A stretch of 64,000 bases of DNA from Microbacterium abyssi (lineage in GTDB: Bacteria > Actinomycetota > Actinomycetes > Actinomycetales > Microbacteriaceae): assembly GCF_015277895.1 (NCBI RefSeq), contig NZ_CP063815.1, positions 1,240,001 through 1,304,000 of the forward strand, written 5' to 3'. The notes below the pieces were generated by a model. That model did not search any database and had not been told where the DNA came from. It saw nothing but the letters and a program-made list of their open reading frames with translations. Positions 17,574-26,013 of this stretch are shown in pieces (within the stretch, counting starts at the first letter, position 1; the number at the start of each line of letters is the position of its first letter). The position numbers were made by a program, and so were the translations under genes.

Positions 17574-18563
17574 ATGAAGGCTTTGATCACCGGCGGCGCC
17601 GGCTATATCGGTTCCTCGGTCGCAACCGCGTGCCTGGAAGCGGGTATCGACACAGTGATCCTGGACGACCTGTCTACCGGCCGCCGAGATTTTGGCGAGG
17701 GTCGCAACCTATACGTCGGAGACATCGCCGATCGCGAGCTGTTTGAGCTGATCGTCGATGACCACCCCGACATCGACGTCGTCGTACATTGCGCGGCCCG
17801 GATCGTGGTGCCGGAGTCGGTAGCCGATCCGCTCGGATACTACGACTCGAACGTCGGCAAGACGATCACGCTTCTTCACAACGTTCGCAACGCCGGAATC
17901 GCGCGCGTCGTGTTCAGCTCATCGGCGGCGGTCTATCTCGGGGAAGGAGGAGGCGGGGTCGACGAAAGCGCCCCGGTCGCGCCATCCAGCCCCTATGCCA
18001 CCACCAAGTCGATGGTCGAGAGCATCCTGTCGGATGCCGCCCAGGCCGGCGACATCCGGGCCATCGCCCTGCGTTATTTCAATCCGATCGGTGCTGATCC
18101 GCGCCTGCGGACCGGCCTGCAGAGCCGCACCCCGTCGCACGCGCTCGGCAAGATCATGTTGGCTCGCGAGGCGGGGGAGCCGTTCACCATCACGGGAACC
18201 GATTGGCCCACCCGCGACGGCTCCGGTCTGCGCGACTACATCCACGTCTGGGACCTTGCACTGGCCCATGTCGCCGCCATGCAGCGCTTCGACGCGGTGG
18301 CACCGGCGTCCGATCCGTTCCAGACCATCAACGTCGGCACCGGGGACGGCGTCACAGTACGCGAGTTGGTCGCCGCCTTCGAACGCGTCACCCGGGAGCC
18401 GATGCCCGTCGTCGAAGTCGATCGGCGCCCCGGTGACCAGGCCGGCGCCTTCGCGATCGTCGACCGGGCCGTCGAACAGCTCGAGTGGAAGTCTCAGCGT
18501 TCCATCGACGACGGCGTGCGCGACGCGCTGGCCTGGGCGGAGAAGCTGAAGAGCCTCGACTGA
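17574..18563 (+). CDS. galE: UDP-glucose 4-epimerase
   Basis: The 329-residue short-chain dehydrogenase/reductase family sugar epimerase has the NAD-binding motif GGAGYIGS at residues 7-14, the catalytic pair Y141-x3-K145 in PYATTK, and RYFNPIGAD near residue 167. It interconverts UDP-glucose and UDP-galactose (or the N-acetyl forms) in the cytoplasm. ATG 17574 follows a TACGAT box by 7 nt, so the mRNA is probably leaderless; the open frame continues upstream but lacks homologous sequence. It converges with the ligase-like gene one base after its stop. Epimerisation of other UDP-sugars is possible. Confidence 0.88.
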   Translation: MKALITGGAGYIGSSVATACLEAGIDTVILDDLSTGRRDFGEGRNLYVGDIADRELFELIVDDHPDIDVVVHCAARIVVPESVADPLGYYDSNVGKTITLLHNVRNAGIARVVFSSSAAVYLGEGGGGVDESAPVAPSSPYATTKSMVESILSDAAQAGDIRAIALRYFNPIGADPRLRTGLQSRTPSHALGKIMLAREAGEPFTITGTDWPTRDGSGLRDYIHVWDLALAHVAAMQRFDAVAPASDPFQTINVGTGDGVTVRELVAAFERVTREPMPVVEVDRRPGDQAGAFAIVDRAVEQLEWKSQRSIDDGVRDALAWAEKLKSLD

Positions 18564-18564
18564 G

Positions 18565-19866
18565 TTACTCCTCCGCCCTCAGCGTCGGGATCACCCCGGT
18601 GTTCGCCGCGTCGATGCTCTCGCGCCACGATCGTGACTGCCCGGCGCGCAGAGCGCACAGCACGAGCATGAACCAGCCGGCGCCCTCGAGCGTGAAGCTC
18701 TCGAACATCGAGTCGACGGCGAGAGTCACCAGCACGAGCGGCGTCCATGCGTAGACCACCGATCGACGTGCGCTCGCCACGAGCCACGAGCGCACCAGCG
18801 CGACCCCGCCGAGCAACAGGAAGAGCAGCAGGCCGACGACCCCGAGCTGCAGCAGCACATCGAAGTACGCGTTCAGCGCCGTCTCGTGACGGTCGTCCAG
18901 CAGGTAATTGATGTACGTGAAGGGATACTCGCCGCGCTGCCACGGCCCGAACCAGCCCCAGCCCTGAAGCGGCTTCACCGCGACGAAGTCGAGGATCTGA
19001 TTCCACAGGTCCGCGCGGGTCGAGAAGTCGGACCCTGCACCCATCAGGGCGATGATCGGGTGCCGCAGCGCGAAGGCGAGGCCGATCGCGGCGGTGACCA
19101 GCGCGCCCAGCATCCACTGCACGACGTTCCGGCGCCGGGGCGGCGTGTGGCGCACGATGGTGAGAGCCAGCGTCACCACGCCGACGGCGAAGGCGAGGAC
19201 GAGCACGGTCGGCGATGCCGACAGGAGCGCGAGGAAGCCGGCGAGCCCGATCGAGGGGACGGCGACCGGAGCGGCGAGCGACTGCGTGCGCCACTCGATG
19301 ACGAACGTGATCAGTGCGATCACGGCGATGAAGCCGAGCATGTTGCGGGTGCCGAACAGGCCCTGGATCGGACCGCCGATCGCAAGGTTCCCCTCCACGT
19401 CGAGGAATGCGATCGGGATGTCCAGCAGGATGCCGGAGAGGATCTCGACCCCGAGCGAGAGGCCGAGCATGACGCGGAGCGTGTCGCCGATCGCCCTGAC
19501 GGTCTGGAGCGTGTCGCGAATGTGCCCGATCGTGATCGCCAGCAGCGCGAATCCGAACAGCCACAGCCATCCCGTGAACGTGTCGGCGCGGTCGGTGGTC
19601 CACAGGAAGCTGACCAGCGCGAGCAGCAGGAACATCAGCAGCGACGTCGGCGCGATGCGCAGCAGCGAGAGCTCCTCGCGACGCACGAACAGGATCGCGA
19701 CGCCAAGGACGCCGAGGATCAGGATGACCGTCGCGAACGTCGTGGCCGATGTCATCCGCTCGATCGCGAAGGAGCCGAAGGTGGCGCCGAGGGCGGTGAG
19801 CGTGTAGGCGCGCGCCATCTCGACCGAGCCGAGCAGCCGACTGAGGCGCGCCTGGGACGTCGTCAC
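18565..19866 (-). CDS. O-antigen ligase/polymerase-like membrane protein (tandem paralogue 2)
   Basis: The 433-residue protein has about ten membrane helices and a large extracytoplasmic loop around residues 270-330 with QGWGWFGPW, typical of the Wzy/WaaL (O-antigen ligase) superfamily. Such proteins join or polymerise lipid-linked glycans outside the membrane. GTG 19866 overlaps the stop of an upstream paralogue by 4 nt. In an actinobacterium without an outer membrane it more likely polymerises a cell-wall glycopolymer or attaches it than ligates LPS. A longer overlapping frame (to 19915) is a high-GC shadow. Confidence 0.8.
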   Translation of the reverse strand: MTTSQARLSRLLGSVEMARAYTLTALGATFGSFAIERMTSATTFATVILILGVLGVAILFVRREELSLLRIAPTSLLMFLLLALVSFLWTTDRADTFTGWLWLFGFALLAITIGHIRDTLQTVRAIGDTLRVMLGLSLGVEILSGILLDIPIAFLDVEGNLAIGGPIQGLFGTRNMLGFIAVIALITFVIEWRTQSLAAPVAVPSIGLAGFLALLSASPTVLVLAFAVGVVTLALTIVRHTPPRRRNVVQWMLGALVTAAIGLAFALRHPIIALMGAGSDFSTRADLWNQILDFVAVKPLQGWGWFGPWQRGEYPFTYINYLLDDRHETALNAYFDVLLQLGVVGLLLFLLLGGVALVRSWLVASARRSVVYAWTPLVLVTLAVDSMFESFTLEGAGWFMLVLCALRAGQSRSWRESIDAANTGVIPTLRAEE

Positions 19867-21284
19867 GGGATGCGCCGAACCTCACGGCCGCGATCGGTGA
19901 CGCGGGCCTTCTCACTGAGTCCCACCCCGATCAGCGGCACGGCCTTGATCTTGAACGAGAACAGCACCAGCAGCATCCAGCCCCAGAGCATGATCGGAGT
20001 CGACTCCGCGAGTCCCTGCACGAGAAGGACGACGGTGAACAGAGCAGGCAGCAGCGTCATCGGTGAGTACGGGCGGTCGGCGCGCAGATCCCAGCGCGGG
20101 CGGTCTGCGGCGAAGAACCACGACCGCCACAGCAGGCTGAGGTACGCGACGGCCATGAGGACGACGCCCAGGACGCCGAGCTGCATGAGCACGTCGAGCC
20201 ACATGTTGTGGGCGTGGAACACGGTGATCCCGTGGTCGACGATCCACTCGTCGAACGCAGGATCCGTCGGGATCCACGGGCTCGAGAACCCGTTGCCGAA
20301 GATCGGATGCCGCGCCGCGCGCTCCAGCACCTTCGTCCAGACGAGATCGGTGCGGCCAGTGAGGTCGGCCCCGCGACCCAGCGCGGTGAACAGCGGCTCC
20401 CTGAAGACGACGAGTGCGGCGACGGCCACTGCGACGATCCCGCCGCAGGTCATGTAGATGCGTCTCCGCCCGCCAGGGGTGCGCGTGCGCCTGATGAGAA
20501 TGGCCACCAGCAGCACGACGGCCGCGGCCAGAGCGCACAGGTACGCCGTGGCCGACGACGCACGGAACATCAGGTAGGCCGCCAGGAGGGTCCAGAGTGC
20601 ATGCGTGACGCGCCAGCGCGCGCGCAGCGCGATCTGGATGCCGAACGTGACGATCGCGAACAGGCAGATAATCGCGAGCATGTTCGAGTTGCCCACGACG
20701 CCCTGGATGCGGCCGCCGTCGAAGAGGTTCTCGCGAATCCAGTACCAGTGCGGGTCGACGTCGCCATCGGGGAGCGTCACGAAGTTCGGCAGCAGCGGAT
20801 GCCGGAACACCACCGCGACCAGCAGCTCGAGGGCGAGCGACAATCCGAGGATCCACTTGAACGCCGAAGCGAGCGAGCGCACGATCTCGTGCCAGCTGAG
20901 TGCGTGGGCGAGCAGCAGCGCGTTCACGGTCACGGCGGCGAGCAGCGTCCAGGTGATGAGGGTGGGCAGTCGCCATTGCGACCACACCACCGACATCAGC
21001 GCCAGGGTGACATACCCGAGTGCGGCCCACGGGAGGCGTCGCCATGCGAACGGCTGCGGGCGGTTCTTCGCGAGCAGCGGGATGCCGATGGCGAGAGCCG
21101 CGAGCAGGAAGACGATCATCACGCCTCCCGCCCCGTACGGGCCGACCAGGTTGTACACCGCGGTGTGCGCGAAGACCGCGAACAGCACCAGAGTCGCGTA
21201 ACCGCGCAGCAGCAGATGCCCCGTCGACTCGCGCTCCGGCGCGGTGGGCGGGGCCGCCACGGGATGCTTCGTGTACTGCGCCAT
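19863..21284 (-). CDS. O-antigen ligase/polymerase-like membrane protein (tandem paralogue 1)
   Basis: The 473-residue polytopic protein of the same superfamily as its downstream neighbour has about eleven helices and a loop with FGNGFSSPW and HAHNMWLDVLMQLG, a common motif of O-antigen ligase-like proteins. ATG 21284 lies 7 nt after a minus-strand TAGCCT box, indicating a leaderless mRNA, and the two ligase-like genes form an operon with a 4-nt overlap. One may polymerise and the other attach the glycan; sequence does not say which. Confidence 0.82.
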   Translation of the reverse strand: MAQYTKHPVAAPPTAPERESTGHLLLRGYATLVLFAVFAHTAVYNLVGPYGAGGVMIVFLLAALAIGIPLLAKNRPQPFAWRRLPWAALGYVTLALMSVVWSQWRLPTLITWTLLAAVTVNALLLAHALSWHEIVRSLASAFKWILGLSLALELLVAVVFRHPLLPNFVTLPDGDVDPHWYWIRENLFDGGRIQGVVGNSNMLAIICLFAIVTFGIQIALRARWRVTHALWTLLAAYLMFRASSATAYLCALAAAVVLLVAILIRRTRTPGGRRRIYMTCGGIVAVAVAALVVFREPLFTALGRGADLTGRTDLVWTKVLERAARHPIFGNGFSSPWIPTDPAFDEWIVDHGITVFHAHNMWLDVLMQLGVLGVVLMAVAYLSLLWRSWFFAADRPRWDLRADRPYSPMTLLPALFTVVLLVQGLAESTPIMLWGWMLLVLFSFKIKAVPLIGVGLSEKARVTDRGREVRRIP

Positions 21285-21291
21285 CAGAATC

Positions 21292-21297
21292 AGGCTA
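21292..21297 (-). promoter_or_regulatory. -10 box, leaderless start of ligase-like operon
   Basis: Minus-strand TAGCCT is followed by 7 nt and ATG 21284. It lies back-to-back with the manA box at 21322-21327. Confidence 0.55.
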
Positions 21298-21321
21298 CCG
21301 CGCGAGGCGGGCGTCTCTCAG

Positions 21322-21327
21322 TACGCT
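21322..21327 (+). promoter_or_regulatory. -10 box, leaderless start of manA
   Basis: TACGCT is followed by 6 nt and ATG 21334, with no Shine-Dalgarno sequence. Confidence 0.55.
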
Positions 21328-21333
21328 GGTCGC

Positions 21334-22452
21334 ATGCTGCTCAGTCTGTCGAACACCCCCCGCGACTACGCCTGGGGATCCACCACCCTCCTGGCTGATC
21401 TGGAAGGACGTGAGCCGGTCGGCACGCCGGAGGCGGAGGTCTGGTTCGGCGACCACCCCGGCGACCCGGCCGAGGTCGCCGACGGCACGACACTGGATGC
21501 CGTGACAGGCGGCACGCTCCCGTACCTGCTGAAGCTGCTCGCCGCCGCGGACCCGCTCTCGATCCAGGTGCACCCGACCGTCGCACAGGCCCGCGACGGA
21601 TGGACGCGCGAGGCCGGACTCGCCGCCGACGACCCGCAGCGCAACTACCGCGACGAGAATCACAAGCCTGAACTGATCGTCGCACTGAGCGACCGGTTCG
21701 AGGCGCTCGGCGGGCTCCGCCCTGTGCCTGACACTCTGAGGCTCGTCGAAGCGCTCGGTTCGTCACACGGCATCGCGGCGCTGCGCGAGCGGCTCGGCGG
21801 CGAAGGCGACGTGCTGAGGGATGCCATCGCCTGGCTGCTCTCGGGAGCCGCACAGGCGGAGGTCGACGACATCATCGCGGCGCTCTCGGGTGCGACATCC
21901 GACGAGTTCGCCGCGGAGCTGGATGCCGTGCGCTCCATCGCTGCGCGCAACCCGGGCGATCCCGGCGTCGTCGTGGCTCTGCTGATGAACTTCATCGTGC
22001 TGCGCCACGGAGAGGGTATCTTCCTGCGAGCAGGGCTCCTGCACGCTTACGTGTCCGGGCTGGGCGTCGAGATCATGGCGGCGAGCGACAACGTGCTGCG
22101 CGGCGGACTGACGCCGAAGCACATCGACGTGCCTGAGCTGCTGTCGGTGCTCGACACCACGCCGGGCGTCGTGCCGGTGCTGCGGCCGGCCGCATCGGGC
22201 GCAGTGACGGCGTACCCTGTCGATGTTCCCGACTTCGCGCTGCGGCGGGTCGCGCTGAGCGGTACCCCGGTCGCTGTGGAGATCTCCGGACCGGCGATGG
22301 TTCTCGCCACCGGCGGAGAGGTGAGTGTCGAGGGCGTGGATGCCGTCGCCCGCGCCATCCCCGTAGGCAAGGCGGTCTTCGCCACTGCAGATGAGAAGGC
22401 GCTCGTCCTCTCCGGCACGGGGGAGGCGTTCATCGCCCACCCGGGCGTGTGA
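21334..22452 (+). CDS. manA: Mannose-6-phosphate isomerase, class I
   Basis: The 372-residue type I phosphomannose isomerase has an N-terminal NTPRDYAWGS segment, the metal-binding QVHP motif near residue 92, the YRDENHKPEL motif near 107-116 (Glu and His ligands) and a second cupin half with AGLLHAYVSGLGVEIMAASDNVLRGG. It interconverts mannose-6-phosphate and fructose-6-phosphate, feeding GDP-mannose and mannosylated glycans. It links the glycan locus to the conserved whiB2 neighbourhood, where manA is also found in mycobacteria. The start is set by the TACGCT box. Confidence 0.92.
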   Translation: MLLSLSNTPRDYAWGSTTLLADLEGREPVGTPEAEVWFGDHPGDPAEVADGTTLDAVTGGTLPYLLKLLAAADPLSIQVHPTVAQARDGWTREAGLAADDPQRNYRDENHKPELIVALSDRFEALGGLRPVPDTLRLVEALGSSHGIAALRERLGGEGDVLRDAIAWLLSGAAQAEVDDIIAALSGATSDEFAAELDAVRSIAARNPGDPGVVVALLMNFIVLRHGEGIFLRAGLLHAYVSGLGVEIMAASDNVLRGGLTPKHIDVPELLSVLDTTPGVVPVLRPAASGAVTAYPVDVPDFALRRVALSGTPVAVEISGPAMVLATGGEVSVEGVDAVARAIPVGKAVFATADEKALVLSGTGEAFIAHPGV

Positions 22453-22540
22453 ATGCCCCAGGACGGGCACATTGTGATGCGACACGCCGATGACACGCCG
22501 TGAACTTTCAATATGCGCTTGAGGGTTTACGATCTGCGAC

Positions 22541-22569
22541 TTGACCGGATCGAATGACACGGGTGTAAT
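22541..22569 (+). promoter_or_regulatory. Sigma-A-type promoter of whiB2
   Basis: TTGACC (22541-22546) and TGTAAT (22564-22569) are separated by exactly 17 nt, the best vegetative promoter on this strand in the region. Transcription would begin near 22576, leaving a ~43-nt leader with AAGGAG at 22607-22612. Confidence 0.7.
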
Positions 22570-22618
22570 TAGTGATGCACGGCCCAGCGGGGGGCAATAT
22601 AAGGGCAAGGAGAACGAT

Positions 22619-22939
22619 ATGACGGGTTACCGTTCCGACGTTCCCGAGAACTGGTTTGTCGATCCGGTCAATCTCGGGGTTCCCGGGGTCAGGCGACCCG
22701 ATCACGAAGAAGACACGGCGCTTGCGTGGCAGACCGATGCGCTCTGCTCGCAGACCGACCCCGAGGCTTTCTTCCCCGAGAAGGGCGGCTCGACACGCGA
22801 TGCCAAGCGCATCTGCTCGTCCTGCGACGTCCGCGGCGACTGCCTGCAGTACGCGCTCAACAACGACGAGCGCTTCGGCATCTGGGGCGGGCTCAGCGAG
22901 CGTGAGCGTCGCAAGCTCAAGCGCCAGGCCGCAGGCTGA
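22619..22939 (+). CDS. whiB2: WhiB-family Fe-S regulator, WhiB2/WhmD type
   Basis: The 106-residue protein starts at ATG 22619, 6 nt after AAGGAG. Cys43, Cys66, Cys69 and Cys75 (C-x22-C-x2-C-x5-C) form the 4Fe-4S site, followed by GIWGG at 87-91 and a basic tail ending ERRKLKRQ. The acidic N-terminal extension with RRPDHEEDTALAWQ and the glycosyltransferase/DUF5719/DUF3499 neighbours match WhiB2 (WhmD/WhcD), an essential regulator of septation and cell division in mycobacteria. WhiB proteins bind the primary sigma factor through the iron-sulphur cluster. The promoter is at 22541-22569. Confidence 0.9.
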   Translation: MTGYRSDVPENWFVDPVNLGVPGVRRPDHEEDTALAWQTDALCSQTDPEAFFPEKGGSTRDAKRICSSCDVRGDCLQYALNNDERFGIWGGLSERERRKLKRQAAG

Positions 22940-23013
22940 CACTCGCATAGCTTCCGGCCACGCCGAGTGCGCTGACGATGGTGCACGACCCCAGAGCATA
23001 GGCTGACCAGGCC

Positions 23014-26013
23014 ATGCCAACCCGAGTCCATGCAATCATCGTCGCGCGCCCCGGCCCCTCTTCTCGTGCGCAGCTGCTGCGAACACTCGATGCGCTGACG
23101 CTGCAGACCAGGCGCCCCGACGCCGTCACCCTGGTCGTCTGCGGAGACGGCTCCGCCGCCAGGGAGAGCGATGCCATCGCACGCGTCGTCGAGGGCATCA
23201 TCGAGGCTCGCAGCAGCACATCGTTCGCTGCGGCCGTGAAGCTGGCCATGCCCCGCGTCACCGAGGGAGCAGCCGTGTGGCTGCTCGCGCAGGACACCGC
23301 ACCCCACCCGCAGGCGCTCGCCCAGCTCGCCGGGGCGCTCGAGCGATCGCCGTCCGCGGCGATCGCCGCTCCCAAGCTCGTGGACGTCGACAACGAGCGT
23401 GAACTCGTCTCGCTCGGTGTGACGATGACGACGTTCGGCCGTTCCGTCGACCTCGTCGCCGGGGAACTCGACCAGAATCAGCACGACGGACGCGACGACG
23501 CGCTCGGCGCGGACATCCGCGGAATACTCATCCGCGGCGAAGTGCGCGAGCACCTGCTTCCCGATCCCGCGCTCGCGGGAGCCGACGAGGGCCTCGACCT
23601 GGGCGTCCGTGCACGACTGGGCGGCGGCCGCGTCGCCCTCGCCCCGAGCGCACGCATGTCGGTGAGTCCGGACGGCCCGGCGGCGCTGCCCCAGGGCGCG
23701 GCGCAGCGAGCATACGTCACGCGTGTCGCTCAACTGCATCGGCGCCTCGTCTATGCGCCCGCAGCGGTCATCCCGCTGCACTGGCTGACACTGCTGCCGC
23801 TCGCACTGTGGCGCACGATCGTGCATCTGATCGGCAAGCGCCCCGCAGCCGTCTTCCCCGAGTGGGGAGCGGCGTTCGCCGAGATGGTGAGGTTCGGCGC
23901 GGTCGCCAGGTCGCGGCGCGGCATCCGCGCGTTCCGCACCGCATCATGGGCGAGCATCGCACCGCTGCGCATCACCCGCGGACAGCTGCGACGCCGACTC
24001 GATGACGGCCACGGCAGCGAAGGCGGAGCGGTCAGCGAGCTCAACTTCTTCTCCGGCGGCGGCGCCTGGGCCGTCCTCGGTGCGCTCGTCGTCAGCGCCG
24101 CGGCCTTCACCTCCCTTCTCGCGTGGCCGGCGATCGGCGGAGGAGCGCTGCTCCCGCTGCGCGACACCGTTGCCGCCATGTGGCAGGACGCCGCCTGGGG
24201 ACAGCGCGGCCTCGGCATCGACCTGACCGGCCCGGCCGACCCGTTCGCCGGCCTGATCGCCGTGATCGGCTCGCTGTGGCCGGGGGCGCCATCGTTCGCG
24301 ATGGTGCTGCTCTGGCTGCTGGCGCTCCCGCTCGCCGTCCTGGGCGGTTGGTTCGCCGCCACCCGCATCACCGATCGTGGCGGACTGCGGATCTTCGGCG
24401 GCGTCGCCTGGGCGCTCGCACCGACCTTCCTCACCGCGCTGATCGAGGGACGCCCCGCCGCCGTGCTGCTGCATCTGCTGCTGCCCTGGCTGTTCCACGC
24501 GGCAGTCGTCGCCCACCGGTCCTGGGGCGCCGCGGGCGCAGCATCCATCATCCTCGCCGCGGTGCTCGCCTGCGCGCCGTCGCTCGCGCCCGCCATCGCA
24601 CTGCTGTGGTTGCTCGCCCTGATCATCGTCCTCTCGCGTGCCTGGTTCCACGGCGCCGTGCGACTGCTGTGGCTGCTCGTTCCGACGGCTGTGCTCTTCG
24701 CACCGCTGCTCCTGAGGCAGATCCAGCGCGGCGATCTCTGGGCCGTCTTCGCCGACCCGGGGTTCCCCTGGGCGGGGCCGCAGGTCGCAGCAGACGCAAC
24801 GGGGCGCCTCCTGCTGGCGTCGGGATTCCCGACCGCGGATCTCGCGGGCTGGGTGGACGCTGCGGGTCCTGCCGTCGCGGGGTGGGCGCCGCTGCTGATC
24901 GTGCCCGTCGCCCTGCTCGCGCTCGCCGCGGCGGTCGCCCCTCGCTGGGGCGCCGGAATCACCCTCCTCGGCGTGGCCATGACCGGTCTCGCGACCGCAT
25001 TCATGGCCGTCGGCGTGATCGTCACCTTCGCACAGGGAGTGCCGGTCGAGATCTGGCCGGGCACGGGGCTCAGCCTTGCCTGGGTGGGATTGGTCGGCGC
25101 GGCCATCGTGACGCTCGACACGGCGATCACGATGCCGGGACTGCGCGTCGCGGCGGTCACCGTCGCGGGGCTCTCGCTCGCGGTGTGCGCGGTGCCCGCG
25201 CTGACCGCGCTGCACGCGGAGCGCGCGGTGCTCACCAACGGACCCGAGAGCACCCTTCCGGCCTATGTCGCCGCCGAGGCACGCGGCGACCGCGAGATCT
25301 CGACGCTCGTCCTGACCCCGCAGAACGACGGCGGCCTTGCGGTCGAGATCGTTTGGGGACCGTCGGCGACCCTCGGAGCGCAGACCACACTGCAGAGCAC
25401 CGCGACGGAGCCCCCCGGCGTCGACGCCAGCGCGCTCGCCGTCGATCTGCTCTCGACGCGCACCTTCGATGCGCCGGGCGAGCTCGCGGCTCTCGGCATC
25501 CACTTCGTGCTGCTGGACCAGGTCGATGGCGAAGAATCCGATGTCGCGCGCGCGTTCCGCATCGAATCCGTGACGGCGCTGGATCAGCGCGCGGGCTTCG
25601 TGAAGGTCGGGGAAACCGACAAGGGCGTGCTCTGGCGGCTGGATGCCGAACCCACCGAGCGTGCGGAACTCACCAGCGCGCAGGCGGGCACGGGCAGGAC
25701 GGTCACGACCGTCATACTCATCGTGCTGTTCGCGGCGCTCCTGCTCGCGATCCCGACTCGGGCGTCCCGCCGCGCCGCCCGCGCGCAGTCGCGCATCGTC
25801 GGCCGCTCGCCGGAGGAACCCATCGTGCTCCCATCCCGCAAGGAGCATCCCATCGCGCACGGTGAGGATGACGAGATCGTCGAGGACGAAGAACCGGACG
25901 AGAGCGTCGACGCGCCTGACGCACCGGAAGACGACGCGCTCGACGTGCCAGCGCAAGACACCCCCGACGTGCCGCAAGACGCGACCGCCGACGACGAGGA
26001 GAAGGACCGATGA
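23014..26013 (+). CDS. Large membrane GT2 glycosyltransferase with acidic tail
   Basis: The 999-residue protein has a GT2-like N-terminal domain (about 1-290; HAIIVARPGPSSRAQLLRTL, then DTAPHPQALAQL where family 2 has its Asp motif). Around ten to twelve membrane helices (about 340-730) follow, then an extracytoplasmic domain (about 750-905), a final helix (~906-925) and a cytoplasmic tail very rich in Asp and Glu (~950-999). Such GT2-membrane fusions sit beside whiB2 throughout actinobacteria. A TAGGCT box 9 nt before ATG 23014 may be its -10. It overlaps the DUF5719 gene by 4 nt. A role in cell-wall glycan synthesis is inferred; no substrate is known to me. Confidence 0.78.
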   Translation: MPTRVHAIIVARPGPSSRAQLLRTLDALTLQTRRPDAVTLVVCGDGSAARESDAIARVVEGIIEARSSTSFAAAVKLAMPRVTEGAAVWLLAQDTAPHPQALAQLAGALERSPSAAIAAPKLVDVDNERELVSLGVTMTTFGRSVDLVAGELDQNQHDGRDDALGADIRGILIRGEVREHLLPDPALAGADEGLDLGVRARLGGGRVALAPSARMSVSPDGPAALPQGAAQRAYVTRVAQLHRRLVYAPAAVIPLHWLTLLPLALWRTIVHLIGKRPAAVFPEWGAAFAEMVRFGAVARSRRGIRAFRTASWASIAPLRITRGQLRRRLDDGHGSEGGAVSELNFFSGGGAWAVLGALVVSAAAFTSLLAWPAIGGGALLPLRDTVAAMWQDAAWGQRGLGIDLTGPADPFAGLIAVIGSLWPGAPSFAMVLLWLLALPLAVLGGWFAATRITDRGGLRIFGGVAWALAPTFLTALIEGRPAAVLLHLLLPWLFHAAVVAHRSWGAAGAASIILAAVLACAPSLAPAIALLWLLALIIVLSRAWFHGAVRLLWLLVPTAVLFAPLLLRQIQRGDLWAVFADPGFPWAGPQVAADATGRLLLASGFPTADLAGWVDAAGPAVAGWAPLLIVPVALLALAAAVAPRWGAGITLLGVAMTGLATAFMAVGVIVTFAQGVPVEIWPGTGLSLAWVGLVGAAIVTLDTAITMPGLRVAAVTVAGLSLAVCAVPALTALHAERAVLTNGPESTLPAYVAAEARGDREISTLVLTPQNDGGLAVEIVWGPSATLGAQTTLQSTATEPPGVDASALAVDLLSTRTFDAPGELAALGIHFVLLDQVDGEESDVARAFRIESVTALDQRAGFVKVGETDKGVLWRLDAEPTERAELTSAQAGTGRTVTTVILIVLFAALLLAIPTRASRRAARAQSRIVGRSPEEPIVLPSRKEHPIAHGEDDEIVEDEEPDESVDAPDAPEDDALDVPAQDTPDVPQDATADDEEKDR

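Noticed and set aside
18494..19915. 473-codon frame overlapping the ligase-like gene in another phase
   Set aside because: Arg/Pro/Ala-rich and without membrane helices; the 18565-19866 frame has the family pattern.
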